This document shows positions 45,700 through 57,212 of a DNA stretch of 64,000 bases, piece by piece; positions within the stretch are counted from its first letter, which is position 1; every line of letters starts with the position of its first letter. A program made the translations under genes and the position numbers. The DNA comes from Lunatibacter salilacus. GTDB taxonomy: Bacteria > Bacteroidota > Bacteroidia > Cytophagales > Cyclobacteriaceae. The stretch covers positions 521,142 to 585,141 of the forward strand of contig NZ_VOLC01000002.1 in assembly GCF_009797935.1 (NCBI RefSeq), given 5' to 3'. The notes below the pieces were generated by a model. The model ran no database searches. It saw nothing but the letters and a program-made list of their open reading frames with translations, and was not told the DNA's origin.

Positions 45700-46911
45700 A
45701 TGAAGCACCTAAAATTAATACTTCTTACTGCTTTTTTGTTTACCAATTTCACATTTTGTGGTAAGGGGAATAATAATTCAGTCATACATGATGACCAGGA
45801 AGCTACAGCTCCCGCGGCGATCTTACCCGGAGCTGACCGCCCCGACATCTACCTCCCAATGCTGGAAGGGAAGCGGGTCGCTTTGGCAGTCAACCAAACA
45901 AGCGTACTAACACAGCGGGACAATCTACACCTTGTTGATTTTCTTTTACAATCAGGTATAGATGTCAAAAAAGTATTTGTTCCGGAACACGGGTTCAGAG
46001 GAGATGCCGATGCTGGAGAACTAGTAAAAAATCAGATCGATGCCAAAACTGGGCTGCCCTTGGTCTCTTTATACGGCGCTTCCAAAAAACCTTCGAAGGA
46101 AGCTTTTTCCGATGTGGATGTGATCATATTTGACATTCAGGATGTGGGTATTCGTTTTTATACATTTATAAGCACACTGCATTATTTGATGGAGGCTTGT
46201 GCCGAACAAAACAAGCCGCTTATGATCTTAGATCGCCCCAATCCCAACGGCGATTATGTGGACGGCCCCATTCTTAAAGAGGGATATACCAGCTTTGTAG
46301 GCATGCACCCTATTCCGGTCGTTCATGGCTTGACGGTGGGCGAACTCGCCCAGATGATAAATGGAGAGGGCTGGTTGGAAAATAAGGTTAAAGCACCCAT
46401 CGAAGTAATTCCCATGGATAATTGGACGCATGAAACCCCTTACTCGCTTCCCATAAAACCCTCTCCAAATTTACCCAATGATGTCTCCATCCGCCTGTAT
46501 CCCTCCCTGTGTTACTTTGAAGGTACAGATGTGAGTTTAGGCAGGGGCACGCATTTTCCTTTTCAGGTCTACGGCTATCCTGACCCCAAATTCGGAGAGT
46601 TTAGCTTTACACCAGTCAGCATTGAGGGCATGTCCAAAAACCCTCCTCAACAAGACAAAAAATGTTATGGAAAGGATTTGCGAAACGAACCACTTACCCA
46701 CCGGTTTACACTGAGCTATCTGTTGGAGGCCTATCAGCTATCTGGAAAAAAAGAGAAATTTTTCAACAACTTCTTTGACAAACTCGCAGGAAGTGACCAA
46801 CTTCGAAAAGATATGTTGGCTGGCAAGAACGAAGCAGAAATCCGCGCTACCTGGCAGGCCGATTTGGATACCTATAAAACTTTGCGGGAAAGCTACCTGT
46901 TATACCCTTGA
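45700..46911 (+). CDS. NamZ-like exo-beta-N-acetylmuramidase (DUF1343, GH171)
   Basis: This 403-residue secreted lipoprotein (FTFC, Cys20) matches the DUF1343/NamZ family: VALAVNQTSV, FVPEHGFRGDADAGE, SLYGASKKPS, VIIFDIQDVGIRFYT and LDRPNPNG. Characterised NamZ enzymes release MurNAc from the non-reducing end of peptidoglycan fragments. Linkage to fmt downstream (3-bp gap) is seen in other Bacteroidota and may be only positional. It is of interest here because MurA/MurB homologues occur in the capsule locus. Confidence 0.9.
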   Translation: MKHLKLILLTAFLFTNFTFCGKGNNNSVIHDDQEATAPAAILPGADRPDIYLPMLEGKRVALAVNQTSVLTQRDNLHLVDFLLQSGIDVKKVFVPEHGFRGDADAGELVKNQIDAKTGLPLVSLYGASKKPSKEAFSDVDVIIFDIQDVGIRFYTFISTLHYLMEACAEQNKPLMILDRPNPNGDYVDGPILKEGYTSFVGMHPIPVVHGLTVGELAQMINGEGWLENKVKAPIEVIPMDNWTHETPYSLPIKPSPNLPNDVSIRLYPSLCYFEGTDVSLGRGTHFPFQVYGYPDPKFGEFSFTPVSIEGMSKNPPQQDKKCYGKDLRNEPLTHRFTLSYLLEAYQLSGKKEKFFNNFFDKLAGSDQLRKDMLAGKNEAEIRATWQADLDTYKTLRESYLLYP

Positions 46912-46913
46912 AA

Positions 46914-47837
46914 ATGAAAAAAGACCTCCGCATCATATATATGGGTACCCCTGAGTTTGCCGTGCCTGCCCTGGAGCTTTTGGTAACCCAGGGATGGAAT
47001 GTCGTGGCCGTAATCACTGCCCCTGACAAACCGCAGGGTAGAGGAAAAAAACTGGGAAGCTCTCCAGTCAAACTTAGCGCAGAAAAGCTGGGCATCCCAG
47101 TGTTACAACCCACCAACCTGAAGTCTCCTGAGTTTTTGGGAATTCTCAGAAGCTACCATGCGGACGTACAGGTGGTAGTCGCTTTCCGGATGCTTCCCGA
47201 AGTGGTTTGGAATATGCCTCCAAAAGGAACTTTCAATTTACATGCTTCCCTACTCCCCGATTACCGAGGTGCGGCTCCAATCAATTGGGCATTGATCAAT
47301 GGGGAAAAAGAAACGGGGGTGACCACCTTCTTTCTAAAACACGAAATTGACACGGGAAGCATTATCTTTCAGGAAAAAGAACCGATACACCCTGAGGATA
47401 ATGTAGGGACTTTGTATGAGCGATTGATGGAAAAAGGATCCCGATTGGTTCTGAAGACTATTGAGGCTCTCGCAGCGGATTCTATCGTACCACAACTTCA
47501 GGATGAATCCAAATCCATCCACCATGCTCCAAAAATCTTCAAAGAGACCTGTCAAATAGACTGGAATAAGTCCGCTAATGAAATTCACAACCTGGTACGG
47601 GGACTGTCGCCCTATCCGGCTGCCTGGACGACCCTTGACGGGAAAATCTGCAAAATATACACCACTGCCATTTTGGACGAATCGTCAAATGAAAAGGTGG
47701 GGTCTTTACTAACAGACAACAAGTCTTTCATCCACTTCCAAACGGGCACAGCCTTACTCTCTGTATTGACCCTGCAACTAGAAGGGAAGAAACGCATGGA
47801 AGTTGCCGAATTTCTTCGGGGCAACTCCCTAAAGTGA
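46914..47837 (+). CDS. fmt: Methionyl-tRNA formyltransferase
   Basis: This 307-residue enzyme formylates initiator Met-tRNA with 10-formyl-tetrahydrofolate. Motifs: IYMGTPEFAVPALE, DKPQGRGKKL, FNLHASLLPDYRGAAPI (catalytic Asn/His and the loop), and a C-terminal tRNA-binding domain. The ATG at 46914 is chosen; a TTG two codons upstream overlaps the namZ stop. Confidence 0.97.
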   Translation: MKKDLRIIYMGTPEFAVPALELLVTQGWNVVAVITAPDKPQGRGKKLGSSPVKLSAEKLGIPVLQPTNLKSPEFLGILRSYHADVQVVVAFRMLPEVVWNMPPKGTFNLHASLLPDYRGAAPINWALINGEKETGVTTFFLKHEIDTGSIIFQEKEPIHPEDNVGTLYERLMEKGSRLVLKTIEALAADSIVPQLQDESKSIHHAPKIFKETCQIDWNKSANEIHNLVRGLSPYPAAWTTLDGKICKIYTTAILDESSNEKVGSLLTDNKSFIHFQTGTALLSVLTLQLEGKKRMEVAEFLRGNSLK

Positions 47838-47910
47838 TTGGTTGCGTTATTCAAAGCCTAATATACAAACCAATTAAACTTTTATGCCATTTCATTGTCT
47901 AAGGAATTGA

Positions 47911-48459
47911 ATGGTCCCAATAAGCGATTTAAAACTGATTGAACTCATACAAGACCCCAAGACGAAAGACAGGGGTTTTCAATTGCTCATGGACTACTAT
48001 CAGCAGCGGGTGTATGGCATTATCCGGAAAATGCTAATTGTCCACGAGGATTCCGATGACGTCCTTCAAAATACCTTCATCAAGGCATTTCGCAATATTC
48101 ACAAATTCAATGGGAATTCGACCCTATTCACCTGGCTTTACCGGATTGCTGTAAATGAGAGCCTGAATTTCCTGGAGTCAAAAAAAAGACGGTTTTTCTT
48201 CCCCATAGACGATCATCACGAGGTCATGGAAAACTATTTGGATAAATCCCCCCTTGTTGATGGAGATGAAATTCAGAAATTCCTGCAAAAAGCAATTTTA
48301 AAATTGCCCGAAAAACAACGCCTTATCTTTAACCTGCGCTACTATGAAGACCTCAATTACGAAGAAATCAGCCAAATTACGGAAACTTCTGTGGGGGCGC
48401 TGAAAGCCAGTTATCACCATGCAGTAAAAAAAATTGAAGAACAAATCAAATTGTTTTAA
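47911..48459 (+). CDS. ECF-family RNA polymerase sigma factor
   Basis: This 182-residue protein has sigma region 2 (QRVYGIIRKML ... SDDVLQNTFIKAFRNI ... FTWLYRIAVNE) and region 4 (RLIFNLRYYEDLNYEEIS, then a helix-turn-helix). It is followed by a membrane protein and a Spy/CpxP-like protein that complete a typical Bacteroidota ECF module. It probably controls an envelope-stress regulon. Confidence 0.95.
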   Translation: MVPISDLKLIELIQDPKTKDRGFQLLMDYYQQRVYGIIRKMLIVHEDSDDVLQNTFIKAFRNIHKFNGNSTLFTWLYRIAVNESLNFLESKKRRFFFPIDDHHEVMENYLDKSPLVDGDEIQKFLQKAILKLPEKQRLIFNLRYYEDLNYEEISQITETSVGALKASYHHAVKKIEEQIKLF

Positions 48460-48485
48460 ACCTTTGACACTAAACCCTGTCTAAG

Positions 48486-48872
48486 ATGAAGCAGATGAAA
48501 AATATACCGAAAGAAAATATATTCCAGATCCCTGAAGGGTACTTTGACACGCTAGCCCAACGGACTAGAGAGCGGAAACGGGAACGTAAAGCAAGACAAG
48601 TTTGGATTAGTGGAATAGCTGCCGCGGCGGTTTTGGCTGTAGGCATGTTTTTTGCTATTTCTCATGAGACGAGTTTTGAGGATCCAAATTTCCAGTCCAA
48701 CGTGGACCAGGACATTGAGCTCTTCATTTCCGCAGGCTATTGGGATGAATTGGATATTTTGGGAATGGCGGAAAACCCTAACGATTTATTGGATGAGATC
48801 ATTGCCTCCGAGTGGGATTACGAGCTGGGAGATGAGCGAAACACCTTTATAGAAACAGAAATCTTTTACTAA
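48486..48872 (+). CDS. Single-pass membrane protein, probable anti-sigma factor
   Basis: This 128-residue protein has a short cytoplasmic N-terminus (IPEGYFDTLAQRTRERKRER), one membrane segment (about residues 40-60) and an acidic external tail. The GYFD-type start is common in anti-sigma-like partners of Bacteroidota ECF factors. It lies 26 bp after the sigma gene and overlaps the next start by 1 nt. Its role is inferred from position. Confidence 0.7.
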   Translation: MKQMKNIPKENIFQIPEGYFDTLAQRTRERKRERKARQVWISGIAAAAVLAVGMFFAISHETSFEDPNFQSNVDQDIELFISAGYWDELDILGMAENPNDLLDEIIASEWDYELGDERNTFIETEIFY

Positions 48873-49321
48873 TGATAAAAAGAACATCAACATTCACCAT
48901 ATTCCTGCTTTTACTAGCGGTAACGGGATATGCACAGAGAGGTAGTCGAAATGAGGTAGACCGGGAGAAGCTTGAATCCGCAAGGGTCGCTTTTATCACC
49001 AATAGGTTGGCCCTTACATCAGAACAAGCTGAGAAATTCTGGCCAATCTACAATCAACATAACGAATCAAGAAGAACCCATATGGGAAAGCTGCATGGAC
49101 TTAGCAAAGAAGCCGGTGATAATCCATCGGAAAGCAAAGCCAGCGAACTTATTGAAAAACGGTTTCAGATTCAGGAGGATATGTTGAAGGACGAGAAGTC
49201 CTTTATGCGGGAAATCACCAAAGTAATTACCTCGGTCCAGGCATTCAAACTATCGGAGGCCAATAGAGACTTTACCAGGCAAATTTACCAGATGCAACAC
49301 CGTAGGCAAAGAGAAAACTAA
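48872..49321 (+). CDS. Spy/CpxP-like sensor of ECF-type sigma factor
   Basis: This 149-residue secreted protein (signal peptide ending near GYAQ) is mostly helical and charged: ARVAFITNRLALTSEQAEKFWPIYNQ is the hallmark helix-turn of these periplasmic sensors. Spy/CpxP proteins bind misfolded or adhesive ligands; in Bacteroidota they accompany ECF sigma genes. It is the last gene of the operon. Confidence 0.85.
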   Translation: MIKRTSTFTIFLLLLAVTGYAQRGSRNEVDREKLESARVAFITNRLALTSEQAEKFWPIYNQHNESRRTHMGKLHGLSKEAGDNPSESKASELIEKRFQIQEDMLKDEKSFMREITKVITSVQAFKLSEANRDFTRQIYQMQHRRQREN

Positions 49322-49330
49322 ACCAATAAA

Positions 49331-49359
49331 AAAAAAACCGGACTTGTTCCGGTTTTTTT
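49331..49359 (+). terminator. Terminator after ECF sigma module
   Basis: Stem AAAAAACCGGA / TCCGGTTTTTT with a 5-nt loop and a T7 tail, starting 10 bp past the sensor stop. Confidence 0.88.
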
Positions 49360-49425
49360 ATTTATGTCCTGTATTTTTTGAATAAATATATCCTCCCTAT
49401 CGGTCATTTTTCCTTACTTTGTGCC

Positions 49426-50731
49426 ATGCAAGAGCCGATTTCGCTACAACATCTCAACGAACTTATCAAATCAACCCTCGATAGGCACCTGCAGCCCGCC
49501 TATTGGGTCATGGCGGAAATTGGTGAATTTAGGGATTCGGTACGAGGTCATGTATATCTGGATCTGATAGAGAAACAAACCGGTCAGATAACCGCTAAAA
49601 TCAGAGGGAATATTTGGTCTTACACCTACCAGGGAATCCGTAGGAGATTTGAATCAACTACAGGTGATGCACTCCGAAGTGGAATGAAAATACTTGCCCT
49701 GGTGAATGTCCAGTTTCATGAAGTATATGGCTTGAGTCTTATAGTAAAAGATATAGACCCCAACTATACACTCGGCGAACGTGCGAGGAGAAAGCAGGAG
49801 GTAATCGATCAACTTACAAGGGAGGGGCTCATACAACTCAACAGGCAATTTGAACTGCCCAAAGTTCCCCAACGGGTAGCGGTGATCAGTTCGGTTACCG
49901 CCGCAGGCCATGGAGATTTTATCAATCAACTTGCCCAAAACCCCGATCATTACCAGGTATTTGTGACGCTTTATCAGGCAACCATGCAGGGAAAGGACAC
50001 CCCTGCATCAGTCATATCGGCAATTGATCAAATCGAAGCAGAACAGCAAAGCAAAGCCTTTGACTTGATCGTGATCATTCGCGGCGGTGGCGCACAGACG
50101 GATATGGATGCTTTTGATGACTATGAACTATCCAAATCCATTGCGAATACCACCCTTCCCGTCATCACGGGTATAGGACATGAAAGGGATGAATGCATCG
50201 CAGACCTTGTCGCCCATACTTCCTTAAAAACGCCGACCGCCGTGGCGACTTTTCTACTATCTGGTTTTCGGGATTTCGAGGACAGACTGAATGGACAGCT
50301 TACGATAATGGAAAGGCGGAGCAGGTTTTATCTGCAACGAGAAGAACGAACCATACATGACAGGGAACATTTGCTGAAAAACTCGGCTGGAAATATCCTT
50401 TCAGTACATCGCGAAAGGTTGGATAGAAAAAACCAGCAACTACGCTCCCTGACCAAACACCGCATTAGTATCCAACATCTCCAATTGGATATTCAAGAAA
50501 AGGAGATTAAAAAATTAGTGAAAACGGTATTGGAATCTACTAAGGTGCGCATCAATCACCTTCAGCAAGATATAACCCGGCTGGACCCCAACCTAATTCT
50601 CCGGAAAGGATATACCCGAACCGAACTGTTGGGAAAACCCATTCAGATTCAGGTTCCCAGTATAGGTGATGAAATCGTCACCTATACCCTCGATAAAAAA
50701 TTAACATCAACACTTACAGAAATCAACGATT

Positions 50732-50745
<14 letters not shown>
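49426..50745 (+). CDS. xseA: Exodeoxyribonuclease VII large subunit
   Basis: This 439-residue nuclease subunit has an N-terminal OB-fold, then the catalytic region (VAVISSVTAAGHGDF, IIRGGGAQTDMDAFDDYEL, PVITGIGHERDECIADLVAH) and a long coiled-coil C-terminal region. It degrades single-stranded DNA with XseB. The ATG at 49426 is chosen over a TTG at 49378 because it starts the conserved domain. It overlaps xseB by 14 nt. Confidence 0.96.
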
Positions 50746-53447
<2,702 letters not shown>

Positions 53448-53602
53448 ATATCCCCTGGTGGTTTTTGGGTGATTAGCGCAAAAATAATTTATTGACAGAC
53501 ACCTTTTAATCAGTTTATTACTCCAATACTACTTCCATTTATCTTCTTTGAAAGGGGATTTTGTTTCAATTCTATTAATTTTACGGCTAATATATTGTCC
53601 CT

Positions 53603-54094
53603 ATGAGATGGATAAAGGAATACTTCATTAAAAATGCACTGGACAAAAAGAACCCCGATGCTGCCCTAAAGGAAACGCTGGTATTAGAGCATGTGGATCA
53701 TATCTGCATTATTGCCCAAAACAATCAGGAACTGGATGAGACAACTTCGTTTGTCAACAGGGCTTTCGACCGAAGCGTCCAGATTTCGGGAATATATTAT
53801 GACGAAAAATCCACTGATGAGCGGGCATTTTCTTATAAGGATTTCTCCCTGTTTGGCATACCGGAACAAAAAATAAAAAATTATCTGTCTCTTCAGCCAG
53901 ATTTGATTATTTTTACTTCCGAGAAAGCCAATTACTTCGAACAATATCTTCTCTATTTAAAGCCAAAGCCCTATGCGATTGGTTTTTACAGCGAACCACT
54001 AAAGCCCTATCTGGACCTTATGCTTAATAAAGAGGGGAAAGATATTCAAACAGCCACCGAACAACTCTTCAAATATTTAAAGCAGATTAACTAA
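53603..54094 (+). CDS. DUF6913-like hypothetical protein
   Basis: This 163-residue soluble protein between ligA and dapA has an alternating alpha/beta pattern (HICIIAQNNQELDETTSFV, SLQPDLIIFTSE, YAIGFYSEP). A protein of this type is often found at this position in Bacteroidota. No catalytic motif is visible and the function is unknown. Confidence 0.75.
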   Translation: MRWIKEYFIKNALDKKNPDAALKETLVLEHVDHICIIAQNNQELDETTSFVNRAFDRSVQISGIYYDEKSTDERAFSYKDFSLFGIPEQKIKNYLSLQPDLIIFTSEKANYFEQYLLYLKPKPYAIGFYSEPLKPYLDLMLNKEGKDIQTATEQLFKYLKQIN

Positions 54095-54098
54095 ACAC

Positions 54099-54387
54099 AT
54101 GAAATCGAGCATGACGAGATCGTCACACAGTGGGATGATTATAATTGCGAGATTCCATCTGACCATTGAAAAAAGAATTATAAACAGATGAAATCGAGCA
54201 TGACATAGCCGTCACACACTGGGATGACTATCAACCATGCGAGATTCCATGTGACCGCTGAAAAAAAATTATAGACACATGAAATCGAGCATGACGAGAA
54301 CATCCCACGGAGCGATGATTACGATTGCGAGATTCCACCCCGGCAAACCGGGACAAGTTGTGGCAAATGAAAAACAATCATAAACAC
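54099..54387 (+). repeat. Three tandem repeats of about 90-109 bp directly upstream of dapA
   Basis: Each unit begins ATGAAATCGAGCATGAC (at 54099, 54188 and 54279) and shares TGCGAGATTCCA and a 3' part ATTATAAACA(G/C). The third unit ends exactly at the dapA start, so each unit starts with the sequence context ACA(C/G)ATGAAA that also forms the dapA start. Units 1 and 3 contain short open frames (about 30 and 34 codons); unit 2 is interrupted by a stop. This suggests non-coding repeats, not genes. Confidence 0.85.
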
Positions 54388-55281
54388 ATGAAAAAGCTTA
54401 TTGGAACCGGTGTAGCATTAGTAACCCCCTTCCACACAGACCTTTCCATCGATTATCCTTCTTTGCAGCGGATAATTGAGCATGTATTACAAGGAGGCGT
54501 GGATTATCTTGTGGTGATGGGCACTACCGCGGAATCCGCTACGCTTTCTTCCAAAGAGAAGAAAGACGTCTTGGCTTTTTCGAGGAAAGTACTAAAAGGC
54601 AGACTTCCGCTTGTCTATGGTCTGGGAGGAAATGCCACTCAGGCTGTTCTTAATGAATTAGAGGAAACGGATTTTTCTGGCGTAGATGCGTTGTTATCCG
54701 TAAGTCCCTATTACAACAAACCGAGTCAATCCGGAATTATCCAGCATTACGAAGCCATTGCTGATGCCTGCCCAGTACCGGTTATTTTATATAATGTACC
54801 TGGAAGGACCATGTCCAACATGACTGCGGCAACCACCCTTCACTTGGCCGAACATCCAAACATCATTGGCATGAAAGAAGCTAGCGGTAACTTAGAGCAA
54901 TGCATGCAAATTGCCCACAAAAAGCCAGATGACTTTTTATTGATTTCTGGCGATGACATGATCACCACCGCACTAAAAGCTATAGGAGCCGAAGGATTAA
55001 TTTCCGTTTTAGCCAACGCATACCCCGCTATTATTTCTTCCATTATACATGGTGATTCGGAATCCTCCAAAAAATCCACCTTTAAGTTGTTGGAAATTAA
55101 CCCATTAATGTATGAAGAAAGTAATCCTGTGGGTGTAAAATGCCTGATGAATCACCTCGGATTATGCGAGAATACTGTGAGATTACCTTTGGCAGCGGCG
55201 AGCGAAAATCTGTGTGAAAGAATAATATCTGCTGCAAATCACTTGGAAAAGGAACAGGTAATGGACACCCAAGTAGGCTAA
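54388..55281 (+). CDS. dapA: 4-hydroxy-tetrahydrodipicolinate synthase
   Basis: DapA condenses pyruvate and aspartate semialdehyde in the lysine/diaminopimelate pathway. This 297-residue TIM-barrel protein keeps Thr46/Thr47 (GTTAES), Tyr109 (SPYYNKP), Tyr135 and Arg140 (YNVPGRT) and the Schiff-base Lys163 (GMKEASG), each two residues off E. coli numbering. The ATG at 54388 fits the conserved N-terminus KKLIGTGVALVTPF; longer upstream frames would run through the repeat array. Confidence 0.97.
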   Translation: MKKLIGTGVALVTPFHTDLSIDYPSLQRIIEHVLQGGVDYLVVMGTTAESATLSSKEKKDVLAFSRKVLKGRLPLVYGLGGNATQAVLNELEETDFSGVDALLSVSPYYNKPSQSGIIQHYEAIADACPVPVILYNVPGRTMSNMTAATTLHLAEHPNIIGMKEASGNLEQCMQIAHKKPDDFLLISGDDMITTALKAIGAEGLISVLANAYPAIISSIIHGDSESSKKSTFKLLEINPLMYEESNPVGVKCLMNHLGLCENTVRLPLAAASENLCERIISAANHLEKEQVMDTQVG

Positions 55282-55327
55282 TTGCTTTTTGACTTTAAAC
55301 TGATTACACTCGAAAAAACAAATAAAA

Positions 55328-55356
55328 AAAGCTATGAAATAAAATTTCATAGCTTT
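55328..55356. terminator. Strong bidirectional terminator between dapA and tRNA-like gene
   Basis: A perfect 13-bp stem (AAAGCTATGAAAT / ATTTCATAGCTTT) with a 3-nt loop. On the minus strand it is followed by T7, the better tail, so it best fits the end of the tRNA-like transcript; on the plus strand it lies 46 bp after dapA. Confidence 0.88.
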
Positions 55357-55387
55357 AGTCAATTAACAATAAACCCAAAATAACCTG

Positions 55388-55512
55388 CTGTAGGAGAAGG
55401 AGTCGAACCTCCACGGGGCAGTTAGGCAAAAACACGAGCTCGATGTTTGCTTTATCCTGAATTCCCCACCCCCGAGACCGGAGGGCATGTCTGCCAGTTT
55501 CATCATCCTACA
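55388..55512 (-). tRNA. Class-II tRNA-like RNA with very long variable arm and no normal anticodon loop
   Basis: Read 55512 to 55388, this 125-nt RNA has a perfect 7-bp acceptor stem (TGTAGGA / TCCTACA), U8-G9, a Leu-like D arm (ATG, loop AAACTGGCAGA, CAT) and a canonical T arm (GGAGG, loop TTCGACT, CCTTC). The anticodon-position hairpin is CCCTC/GGGGG with loop CGGTCTC, which has G where U33 must be, or more stably a 6-bp stem with tetraloop GTCT. The variable arm has about 56 nt and can form a long hairpin (GGGG/CCCC base, AGG/CCT, CAAACA/TGTTTTTG). CCA is not encoded. It has its own promoter and terminator. It may be a tRNA-derived regulatory RNA, an unusual allo-tRNA, or a decaying tRNA-Leu. 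Confidence 0.6.
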
Positions 55513-55545
55513 GTATAAAAGACCATTTGCCTTTATTTGATATTT

Positions 55546-55577
55546 CAAAGGTAGCAGGTCGATAGCCTATTTACAAA
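55546..55577 (-). promoter_or_regulatory. Consensus Bacteroidota promoter for the tRNA-like gene
   Basis: On the minus strand: TTTG (55577-55574), exactly 20 nt, TACCTTTG (55553-55546). Both boxes and the spacing match the Bacteroidota primary-sigma consensus. Transcription should start near 55539, about 27 nt before the tRNA-like 5' end. Confidence 0.8.
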
Positions 55578-55844
55578 TAATTTAACAAAAATTGTTAAAA
55601 TTTACATTAATCGTAATTTAAATTATTTTTTTTTGTCGATAACGTAATTTAATAGATTTTTCATGTCCCTTTTTGCTAAAAGTAAAACGTGTTTCTGGGT
55701 GCTCCTTCCATATCGATATCAATTGCCTACCGCGAAGCATATATCAGATCATTCATTGGCACCTTAATTAATTGGACGGAACTTATCACTAAAAAAAATC
55801 CTTTATTTTAGTGACTTTATCCATTTTCCGGAACAATAATATAC
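55578..55844. other. Intergenic region upstream of MFS gene
   Basis: AT-rich, no gene or repeat seen. It separates the minus-strand tRNA-like unit from the plus-strand transporter gene. Confidence 0.5.
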
Positions 55845-57083
55845 ATGCTTATTTTTAAATCCCTTTCCTCCAGAAATTACCGGCTTTTTTTTGCGGGGCA
55901 GGCGTTTTCCAACCTTGGCAGTATGATGCAACAGGTTGCCATCGGTTGGTTGGTATATCGCATTACTGGGTCCGCCCTGTTATTGGGAGTAATATCCTTT
56001 TCAAGAGAAATAGCTGTGTTTACTTTTTCCACCGTAGCCGGAGTACTGGCTGATCGTTATAATAAACACAAGCTGTTGATGGTTTGCCAATCTTTGGTTG
56101 CGTTTCTTGCTATTGTACTGGCTGCAATTACACTGACAGATACAATATCTATCACACTGTTAATTATCCTTCAACTACTTTTCGGGTTGGTATCAGGTTT
56201 GGAAATGCCTTCCCGGCATGCGTTCGTCAATGACCTCGTCACTGATAAATCCTACCTCACCAATGCAATTGCTCTTAATTCCTCCTTATTCAATACTGCA
56301 CGAATAGTTGGTCCCGCATTGGCGGGGTTACTTATTCCAATAATCAGTGAAGGGTACATTTTTCTAATCTATGCTATCGCAAGCACAATCGTCGTTTTCA
56401 TTTTTTTACAGATAAGATACACTCCACCCGTAAAGGAGCCCTCAGAAAGGAATTTTAAGGAAGAATTTTTAGAGGGAGCCGAATATGCATTGAAAACTAA
56501 GCACATCCGCTTTCTTTTGTTTTTTGTGGCGGCGATTACTCTGCTGGGCATATCCTACACCGTGGTATTGCCAATTGTAGCTTCCGAAGTTTTGCTAGGG
56601 GATTCCGTGGTTTTTGGCTATATGACCAGTGCAATCGGCATTGGAAGTCTGATTGGTGCCGTGCTGGTAGGAAGCAAGAGTCATGTGCTGGGACTGGACA
56701 AGTGGATTTTGGCAGGATCCATCACCTTTGGGATGGGATTGCTGGTTTTCTCTTTTTCGTCTGTCCTTTGGGTATCGCTCGGGGCATTGGTTACCACGGG
56801 GTTAGGTCGTGTATTTATTTTTACAGGAACCAACACACTCCTTCAAACGCTGGCTCCTGAGGAAAAAAGAGGGCGCGTGCTCAGCTTTTACATTATGCTC
56901 TTTATGGGTGCTTTGGCGGTTGGGAGTTTTGGGATCGGGCTGATTACAGACCTGATTGGCGCACCGCTTACGTTACTAGGCAGTGCTAGTGGTGTGTTGC
57001 TTCTTTCTATTTACTATGCCAAAAACCTACTCCTATTGCGAAAAAGAACCTATAGGGCCATGAAGCAGTCGGGTATCATGTAA
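55845..57083 (+). CDS. MFS transporter (MFS_3/enterobactin-exporter-like)
   Basis: This 412-residue protein has 12 predicted membrane segments and the MFS_3 signatures FSNLGSMMQQVAIGWLVYRI and VLADRYNKHKLL, with the second-half repeat GLGRVFIFTGTNTLLQTLAP. It probably exports a small molecule; the substrate is unknown. It stands alone between non-related genes. Confidence 0.88.
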   Translation: MLIFKSLSSRNYRLFFAGQAFSNLGSMMQQVAIGWLVYRITGSALLLGVISFSREIAVFTFSTVAGVLADRYNKHKLLMVCQSLVAFLAIVLAAITLTDTISITLLIILQLLFGLVSGLEMPSRHAFVNDLVTDKSYLTNAIALNSSLFNTARIVGPALAGLLIPIISEGYIFLIYAIASTIVVFIFLQIRYTPPVKEPSERNFKEEFLEGAEYALKTKHIRFLLFFVAAITLLGISYTVVLPIVASEVLLGDSVVFGYMTSAIGIGSLIGAVLVGSKSHVLGLDKWILAGSITFGMGLLVFSFSSVLWVSLGALVTTGLGRVFIFTGTNTLLQTLAPEEKRGRVLSFYIMLFMGALAVGSFGIGLITDLIGAPLTLLGSASGVLLLSIYYAKNLLLLRKRTYRAMKQSGIM

Positions 57084-57212
57084 GTGACAGATAAAACTAC
57101 AGTGACGTGAAGCAGCCGATTTTAAAGCAATTTTCGCATTTCATTTCTACACTGTTTTTCTTTTTCGTATCTTTAAAAAATGCCTATATTGAACATATAA
57201 ATCCTACTAAGC

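Noticed and set aside
54099..54387. CRISPR array or small-protein genes in the tandem repeats
   Set aside because: Units are similar over their full length. Unit 2 has an early stop, so the short open frames in units 1 and 3 (about 30 and 34 codons) are not a conserved gene family.
55388..55512. Ordinary tRNA-Leu or tRNA-Asp call
   Set aside because: The D arm is Leu-like and GTC could be read as an anticodon, but position 33 is G instead of U, the loop refolds to 4 nt, and the variable arm is far too long.
55388..55512. tmRNA or tRNA-Sec
   Set aside because: Too short for tmRNA and without a tag-peptide frame. tRNA-Sec would need a longer acceptor/T composite stem and a 6-bp D stem, which are absent.
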